From positions 1 to 20,675 of the IMG/VR virus record IMGVR_UViG_3300035633_000550: DNA of 20,675 nucleotides; one strand, given 5' to 3'. This DNA is from a virus. The notes beneath the pieces were generated by a model. The model searched no databases. It worked only from the letters and a program-made list of their open reading frames with translations, and was not told where the DNA came from. Below are positions 15,196-20,675 of this stretch, in pieces (the stretch's first letter is position 1; every line of letters begins with the position of its first letter). The position numbers were made by a program, and so were the translations under genes.

Positions 15196-18100
15196 TTACC
15201 CCTCGTTGTCTCTCTCTCTTCTCATAATTACTTCTCTGGCATATTCATTACGGAAGTTTACACCAGAGTTTGGATCGTTGATGTCAGTAGGTGTGTCTCC
15301 GGTGACCTTGCTTCTAGTGATATACACCAAATCTGCTGGTGGGTTGATTTGTTTCTCGTTCACTCCGTCCCAGAACAAAGAAGTAGGCGTTCCCGCAATC
15401 TTCTCTACATCCAGAGTAATAGGCGATTCAGGTGGAGACACGACCCTTCTCACGGTTACGTAGTTCTCTGTTCCTTTGAGAACAATCATCCCCACTTCCC
15501 ACGGATTGTCAGCATCATAGGTGACAGTTCCGTTGTGAGCAACATCTGGCTCGGTGAGTATCTTGTCATAGGCTCCGAAAAGATTGCCGCCGTCATTCCA
15601 CTCTTCCGCTTCTGTGTGGTTTCCAGGAATGATCTGTGTAGGGGCAACCTGACCGAGTGCGATCAAAATAGAAACACCAGTTTGAGAAGTAACGTTGGTA
15701 GTTCCCGTATCTGCAGCAGATCCGTAACCTGTAGCGCCTTCGGCCGGATAGTCAATGCCTTGTGAAGGGTCGACGCCAGAATATTCAAAAACACCAAATG
15801 ATTTATTGTTGAACTGATCGGCGTAAGTGGCCGTAATTGTTGAGCCAGCACCATCAGGAACATTCGTGGCAACCCAAATTTCTGTATCATCGCCAACAAA
15901 GAAGCCAGTCCAATTTGTCACCCCTGTTTGAGTGATGCCCGTAATTGACGTAGAACCCCCGTAAGACACAAGAACAAGAGTGTTTCCGGCAACTGGGGCT
16001 GTATCAAGTGTAACTGCAACGTCCGTAGTTGACTTCACCTCTCCTACGCCTTTGTACTGAACTCTGGCCGGAGTGGCTACACTTTCCAAAAAAACCTCTT
16101 CGGTAAGAACAAGAGAAGATCTGCCCTCTGAACTTGCGTTTTTGAGGGTTCCAGGTGGTGAGTTTGGAATGGTCACCATCTTGTCACCCTCCATCACCGA
16201 AACAGAATCGCCTGGGTCTGAGAACAAACCGAACGAAGCGCTTGGATAGCCCTTGTAGAGGGGGTCAGCATCTCTCAACCCTTCTGCGTAAGTGCCACGC
16301 ACATCAGCCTCAGGCGGGTCCTGAGGGGTTCTAAAGATTGGGTACTTGTACCCATACTTCGAACGCTCTAGGAAGTGGCTCTCGACCACCTGCTCGCCAC
16401 CTACGAACTTGACCCTGGCTGGTAGAAGCTGCTTGATTGAGTCACTGAGCTTCCTGTCAAACCACTTGAAAAGCTTGAAGAACTGAGTGAAGTGGATGCT
16501 GTCGCCCAGCCTCTCAAAGTATTCCCGACGAATCGCCTCAAGGTCTGCATACTCGTCTCGATACTTGTTGACAGGCTTGCCGATGACATTGTTGACAATA
16601 TCGAAAGTAGAGAAAATCTTAGTGATATCCTCGTTTAGAGACTCAACCAGGTTAAACTCCAACGAAACTTCGTTGGTGTCTGAGGCTACGTCATCGATAG
16701 TAAGCTCCGACTTATTGCGAATACGAATTTTGTTTTCTGACCACTTTAGATCAATCGATGGACTCAGGTAGTTATAATCCAAGAGGAATTTGTCATATGG
16801 GGTGGCCGACTGACCAAAGTAGTTTCCGAAACCATTCCTGCCGTTTCTTGACAGGTCAGTAACTCCGCTAAAGAAACCAAATCCTGACGCTGATGCGGTC
16901 TTATCTTCGTTCAAAGCCCAATGCAAATACAGAGGATATGGCTCTTCTTGTGGGTCTTCAATTCCTACGCTCTCAAAGTGGAGTGCATGATCTTCTGTCT
17001 CTGACGCAGAAAGTGCCCTGGTCCAGTGCCTAAACTCTCCATAATATCCCTGAGTTCCACGAATTGGAGCATACGGCCCACGGCCCACACAAGCTTGCCA
17101 GAAAGATGAGCCAGTGCCCGCAATAACAAACGGATCAGATGAGCTAAACTGTAAGTCTACATCAAGCTCATCTGTATCGAGTCTTCTTATATTCAAGAAC
17201 GCTTGACGATCAGGCACAGAGCCTGTTCTGACTCCGAAAGATAGGTGATATCTGCTGCCGTCAAAATCAACAAGGCTGCTGGTCAAAACACTATCGCTGG
17301 AACTCAGATAGAACCTTCCTTGAGATGAATCTAGGCTGTCCCTTGTCCATCCCAAAAATACGAAATTGAGCGTATTTCTCCAAAGCCCACACACCTCTCC
17401 TTCAGTTAGGTGCTGCGTATAGCTTGCGCTCGCATATGGAGGTTGGTACAAAACCTCTGTGGTAAAAGGAGCCTCCAGCGTAAAAGTAGACCAAGCAACA
17501 GATCCCGTAAGAGAGATCACCTCTCCTGTTCCAATACCAAGCTGCGACACAACTTTCTGCTTGTGTAGCCTCGTATCCTGAATCGATGTGCCCGGAAGAT
17601 AGCCATATTCCTTCAGGGTAATATTTTCACGATTGATTCCCAGCGTATTGAAGAACGCATCGAGGTTGTGTCTCTTGCCCTTTGTTTTGAGCAGATACGG
17701 CAAGTTACTGAGAACTCTTCGCCAAAACTGATTCTTGATGTCAATCAAAGGAACCTCAAGACTACCAGAAGCTAGCACGTCCTCGCCAAAGAACAACGCC
17801 ATAGGATTGGCATCACCGAAGTGTTCAGTGACTTTCCAGCCAAAATACCTCTGCAATAGAGGCAGCATCTGGTCTGGTACGTCATTGTAGCCGTCGTAAT
17901 TGGTAATCCTAAGGTTGCCAAACTGATCGATGTACAGCTTCAACTCATCGAAAAATCTAGACATTCCGTACAGAAGCGAACGATACAAACCTTCTGCGTT
18001 GTCGTCCTCACGCAGAACCGTCTCAGGAATCATGTTGAAAATTTGATTGTTGTTGTCGTTGTCGTATAAAGCGCCAGAAAGTTCTTGACTGCCGGTAAAT

Positions 18101-19194
18101 GCCGAAACTCTTGGGTGAAAACTGTAAAGAATAGGATCACCAGGGTCTACATCCATCGTAGAGCCAGAAACTCTACTGAAATCAACGGTATAGTTGTTGT
18201 ATCTTCCGTGGATACCAGAATTCGAATAATCAACAACCAAACTATCGAGCGAACTTGAACCAAACACACCCTCGTTGAAACTGTACCTCAGTTTGAGGTA
18301 GTCTTCCGAGTCGATTGGCCGATTGTAATTTTTGTTGTGCCAACGAGCACTTGCCGTGTGAGCAACACGAACTTCATCAATAGAGCCAGAATAAAATTCT
18401 GTACTAGAAATGGTGCCGCTGCCGACAAGAAACTTCGAAGATCTGAACTCGATTGGACCTGTAATATCGTTGGCTATTTCTGCCTCGGCAACCCTTTGAG
18501 TGTTGACATACAAAGAAGCACTCCCTTCCACCAAGTCATACAAAACAGCCACATTGTGGAAAGATCCTGTGACATCACCATATCCATCCCAACTCAAATC
18601 AATCAGATCAGTTCCAGAGTAGATTACAGCGCCTACCTCAACTGGCGTATTATCATGCACATACAGGAGATACCCAAAGAAATCCGCTCCAGATCGAGAC
18701 AAGTGTTGACAAATAACCCTTGGGCTGGAGTCTACAAATGGATTTACCTGTGCCGATACATAGAAAGAAGAGGACCCTGGCATGAGCTTGTTGCTTGGGT
18801 CGGAGGCTGAAATGTAATGAGAGGTTCCGTCAAACTCTGCATATCCCACCTCTCTTGGCCATTGGTTAAAAACCCAGTCTTCGTAATCAGAGCCGGTTAG
18901 ATGGAACGCATCCTTCTCTTCACGGCTGCCATTGAAAGGATACTGATTTAGAATTCTGTGTTTGGCAACGCCAAACTTAGAGACAGCAGAATCGAAAAAG
19001 ACATGGTTAGCGTAGTCAGAGTAGTCTACCCTTAGGCTGGTTTCAATACGCTTTTCGGCCTCTCGCTTGATGCGCTCTCTCTCTTCAATGAAGTCTCCTA
19101 GGTCATCGAAAGCAAGGGCTGTCGTCGTAGGAAGATTCGTATCTTTCTTCTGGTTCTCGGGGAATACCAGACTGAAACCTTTCTTTTCTGCCAT
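15196..19194 (-). CDS. Large tail/baseplate protein with two LamG-like domains and a conserved tail-protein core, 1332 aa
   Basis: Longest gene of the window. Residues ~115-300 form a LamG/concanavalin-like sandwich (VGYAEFDGTSHYISA, SASLYVNTQRVAEAEI, SGSIDEVRVAHTASARWHN). Residues ~400-545 resemble a segment common in large-phage tail proteins (YGMSRFFDELKLYIDQFGN, LPYLLKTKGKRHNLDAFFNT, GINRENITLKEYG), reminiscent of the P2 gpI type but not proven. Residues ~560-745 form a second LamG-like domain ending in GEFRHWTRALSASE. Residues ~903-952 hold another conserved stretch (LLPARVKFVGG..VESHFLERSKYGYKYP). Residues ~1045-1245 are a separate beta domain (VAVTLDTAPVAGNTLVLVS) before a short charged tail. 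It probably forms part of the baseplate or a tail spike base, with the LamG domains exposed. The ATG overlaps the upstream TAA (TAATG); an AAGG lies about 7 bases before it. No enzyme motif is visible. Confidence 0.88.
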   Translation of the reverse strand: MAEKKGFSLVFPENQKKDTNLPTTTALAFDDLGDFIEERERIKREAEKRIETSLRVDYSDYANHVFFDSAVSKFGVAKHRILNQYPFNGSREEKDAFHLTGSDYEDWVFNQWPREVGYAEFDGTSHYISASDPSNKLMPGSSSFYVSAQVNPFVDSSPRVICQHLSRSGADFFGYLLYVHDNTPVEVGAVIYSGTDLIDLSWDGYGDVTGSFHNVAVLYDLVEGSASLYVNTQRVAEAEIANDITGPIEFRSSKFLVGSGTISSTEFYSGSIDEVRVAHTASARWHNKNYNRPIDSEDYLKLRYSFNEGVFGSSSLDSLVVDYSNSGIHGRYNNYTVDFSRVSGSTMDVDPGDPILYSFHPRVSAFTGSQELSGALYDNDNNNQIFNMIPETVLREDDNAEGLYRSLLYGMSRFFDELKLYIDQFGNLRITNYDGYNDVPDQMLPLLQRYFGWKVTEHFGDANPMALFFGEDVLASGSLEVPLIDIKNQFWRRVLSNLPYLLKTKGKRHNLDAFFNTLGINRENITLKEYGYLPGTSIQDTRLHKQKVVSQLGIGTGEVISLTGSVAWSTFTLEAPFTTEVLYQPPYASASYTQHLTEGEVCGLWRNTLNFVFLGWTRDSLDSSQGRFYLSSSDSVLTSSLVDFDGSRYHLSFGVRTGSVPDRQAFLNIRRLDTDELDVDLQFSSSDPFVIAGTGSSFWQACVGRGPYAPIRGTQGYYGEFRHWTRALSASETEDHALHFESVGIEDPQEEPYPLYLHWALNEDKTASASGFGFFSGVTDLSRNGRNGFGNYFGQSATPYDKFLLDYNYLSPSIDLKWSENKIRIRNKSELTIDDVASDTNEVSLEFNLVESLNEDITKIFSTFDIVNNVIGKPVNKYRDEYADLEAIRREYFERLGDSIHFTQFFKLFKWFDRKLSDSIKQLLPARVKFVGGEQVVESHFLERSKYGYKYPIFRTPQDPPEADVRGTYAEGLRDADPLYKGYPSASFGLFSDPGDSVSVMEGDKMVTIPNSPPGTLKNASSEGRSSLVLTEEVFLESVATPARVQYKGVGEVKSTTDVAVTLDTAPVAGNTLVLVSYGGSTSITGITQTGVTNWTGFFVGDDTEIWVATNVPDGAGSTITATYADQFNNKSFGVFEYSGVDPSQGIDYPAEGATGYGSAADTGTTNVTSQTGVSILIALGQVAPTQIIPGNHTEAEEWNDGGNLFGAYDKILTEPDVAHNGTVTYDADNPWEVGMIVLKGTENYVTVRRVVSPPESPITLDVEKIAGTPTSLFWDGVNEKQINPPADLVYITRSKVTGDTPTDINDPNSGVNFRNEYAREVIMRRERDNEG

Positions 19195-20573
19195 TACACT
19201 ACCTTGAACACAAAGCCATCATCAATGATTTTCTTGTCGTACCTGTTGATGTCAATCAGGAAAAGAAGCCTGTACGTAAATCCTGGGACAAAACTGCTCA
19301 GCCACATGTTGAAGTAGTTTCCATCTGAGTTGTAAGACAACTGAGTGTGGGCTGCTGACCCCGTTCCGAACGGAACAATCATGTCTCCAGTTTCGTTATT
19401 CATCACGCCATAGTACATCTTCTCGATGCACTCTTTGTCAATCTCTAGGGACGCACTAGGCATCACGCCAACGTGTGTAATCCAATCACGCTTTCTCACA
19501 TGAACCTTGAGTCGAGCCTCTTCGTTTACGTTGTAAACACGCTTGAGGTTGGTCACGTCCACGTCGAACTCATCATACTGGTCAACCTGAGAGCCTGTCA
19601 ACACTAAAGGAGTAAAGGCTCCCGTCATATAGGTTCTTGAACCTGAGAACCATACATCGATCCAGCTAGCCGAAAAGCTTGCTGTATTCTCGATGTTGAT
19701 AGATGCCGAGTAAATTCCAGTGCTTACCTTGCCTGCCGTGAACTCTTCTGAATATGATGCGGAAACTCCGATCACGTTGTCCTGAATCCTCACAGTTACA
19801 GGCTCTGTCAAGTCCACCAACTCGCCTCTCACAAAGTTGTAAAGAAGCAGGTTACTGTCGTTGTCGAAAGCAAAATTGTGACGATGATCTTTCACCACAC
19901 TATTCCACCTGGCCTCGATGTATGGCAGCTTTTCAACAAACAAACTTTCTCTGCCGTGGAAAACCTTACGGAAGTAGCGTGCAGAGGAATTCTCTTCTGT
20001 GTCGCCCATTTTGAGGACGAGACCATTATTGCCAAACGTGCCAGTAAGCCAGTTCATGACCAAATCAGTCACGTCCATCTCTAGGTCTTCGTTGCCATCA
20101 TCGAAATGCTGAGAGCCGCTGCCCTCATCTGCCAGATAATCAGAGCCAGTGGTCACCCAATCTGCAGTAGATACGGGTTGTAGCCAGTTTGCTACACCGC
20201 CATCTCTGTCCAGGTCGTCATCGATTCCGACGCCCTCGTCCCAACTCCTCGAAAGAGGGAACGCAAACAAGTCATAGCTAGTCGGAACAGTATCGCCGTG
20301 CCTTTCGTCAAACATTTTCAAGACATACGTGACACCTGAGGATGGGATCATTCCCTCTCCGTAAATCTTACCGGAAAGCTCTGTCATGTCGAACTGCATG
20401 AGAATTCTGGCAAGATCCTGCGTCTCTGGATTCTGGTCCGGAGGGAAAGCGAATACGTTGAGAGAAGGAGAGCGGCCATGGTTACTGCCAGTGGCACGCA
20501 CGCTAGTTGACGTACCGATTAATCTATTAGTAATCCACGTATCTTTCGAGGGAAATATTCTGAAAACAGCCAT
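19194..20573 (-). CDS. DNRLRE-like beta-sandwich virion protein, 459 aa
   Basis: Probable virion surface or tail-appendage protein. The N-terminal ~225 residues have the pattern of DNRLRE/CBM-like domains: an opening FPSKDTWIT, then 'ARILMQFDMTEL' (about 56-67), a tryptophan/acidic segment 'SRSWDEGVGIDDD' (about 108-120), paired 'W' positions near NWLQP and ADWVTTGSD, and 'DVTDLVMNWLTGTFGNNGL' (about 167-185). In that family these mark a jelly-roll on secreted or surface proteins. Residues ~245-459 look like further beta domains (EPVTVRIQD..., GIYSASINIE). No catalytic motif, signal peptide or membrane segment is visible. The ATG overlaps the previous stop by one base and has an AGAGGG ribosome-binding site about 8 bases upstream; its TAA overlaps the ATG of the LamG gene. 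The fold assignment is by pattern, and the role in the particle is inferred from context. Confidence 0.85.
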   Translation of the reverse strand: MAVFRIFPSKDTWITNRLIGTSTSVRATGSNHGRSPSLNVFAFPPDQNPETQDLARILMQFDMTELSGKIYGEGMIPSSGVTYVLKMFDERHGDTVPTSYDLFAFPLSRSWDEGVGIDDDLDRDGGVANWLQPVSTADWVTTGSDYLADEGSGSQHFDDGNEDLEMDVTDLVMNWLTGTFGNNGLVLKMGDTEENSSARYFRKVFHGRESLFVEKLPYIEARWNSVVKDHRHNFAFDNDSNLLLYNFVRGELVDLTEPVTVRIQDNVIGVSASYSEEFTAGKVSTGIYSASINIENTASFSASWIDVWFSGSRTYMTGAFTPLVLTGSQVDQYDEFDVDVTNLKRVYNVNEEARLKVHVRKRDWITHVGVMPSASLEIDKECIEKMYYGVMNNETGDMIVPFGTGSAAHTQLSYNSDGNYFNMWLSSFVPGFTYRLLFLIDINRYDKKIIDDGFVFKVV

Positions 20574-20675
20574 TACTTATGCCCTCTCTCGACCAATTCA
20601 TAGCCTTTAGAATGACCATATTTCAACAAAGACCAAAAACTAGAATCTTTACTATCAAGAAAGCTTTTGAGAGCG
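20573..20675 (-). CDS. C-terminal end of an unidentified upstream gene (partial, runs off the right edge)
   Basis: An open frame enters from the right edge and gives 33 residues ending in VERGHK before a TAA stop at 20575-20573. The final A of this stop is the first base of the next gene's ATG (TAATG), the same one-base overlap seen at six other junctions here. That junction is the main reason to accept it as a real coding end. The visible tail is mixed polar and aromatic (FWSLLKYGHSKGYEL) with no motif I recognise. It is most likely another structural gene of the same operon, by position only. Confidence 0.7.
   Translation of the reverse strand, partial: ALKSFLDSKDSSFWSLLKYGHSKGYELVERGHK

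Noticed and set aside
15151-15765. Plus-strand open frame of 204 codons
   Set aside because: Antisense to the C-terminal beta domain of the 1332-aa protein and to the start of the 262-aa gene; no motif and no operon context.
1-20675. Contractile injection system or tailocin instead of a phage
   Set aside because: No sheath, tube, AAA+ ATPase or toxin gene is visible to support it, and a homing endonuclease is typical of phage genomes; the window alone cannot fully exclude a tail-like particle.

Overview
This window looks like part of the virion structural-gene region of a large tailed double-stranded DNA phage (Caudoviricetes). Every supportable gene lies on the minus strand, so transcription runs from high to low coordinates. 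Coding density is close to 100%: there is no gene-free stretch over 56 bases, no tRNA or rRNA, and no CRISPR array, insertion sequence or transposase that I can see. The host cannot be named. A lipoprotein-type signal peptide in one gene shows only that the host is bacterial. The phage assignment rests on phage-type tail/appendage sequence signatures, the adhesion and beta-sandwich domains, the compact overlapping layout and a homing endonuclease. No terminase, portal, capsid or sheath gene is inside the window.

Layout in transcription order: (1) the C-terminal 33 residues of an unidentified gene at the right edge. (2) A DNRLRE-like beta-sandwich protein (459 aa). (3) A 1332-aa tail or baseplate protein carrying two LamG/concanavalin-like domains around a conserved tail segment, plus an extra beta domain near its C-terminus. 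(4) A beta-rich 262-aa protein. (5) A 663-aa protein with BNR/Asp-box repeats. (6) A 206-aa predicted lipoprotein with an HEXXH metal-protease motif. (7) A C1q-tipped fibre protein (384 aa). (8) A 307-aa protein with an N-terminal 'LTDxGRE' domain. (9) Four consecutive proteins of 797, 539, 381 and 488 aa, three of which carry fibronectin-III-like repeats and basic, disordered-looking stretches. (10) A second 'LTDxGRE' protein (233 aa). (11) Two tandem paralogues ending in a 'YITTIGL' domain (334 and 298 aa). (12) The start of a GIY-YIG homing endonuclease cut by the left edge; its start codon directly abuts the preceding stop.

The genes appear to form one translationally coupled operon: seven junctions have the same one-base TAATG stop/start overlap. 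The products probably build a tail tip, baseplate or fibre complex rich in carbohydrate- or surface-binding folds (LamG, BNR, C1q, DNRLRE, FN3). The lipoprotein metallopeptidase and the homing endonuclease are the two genes that do not look structural. The two noncoding gaps of 18 and 56 bases precede the two 'LTDxGRE' paralogues and share an AT-rich motif.
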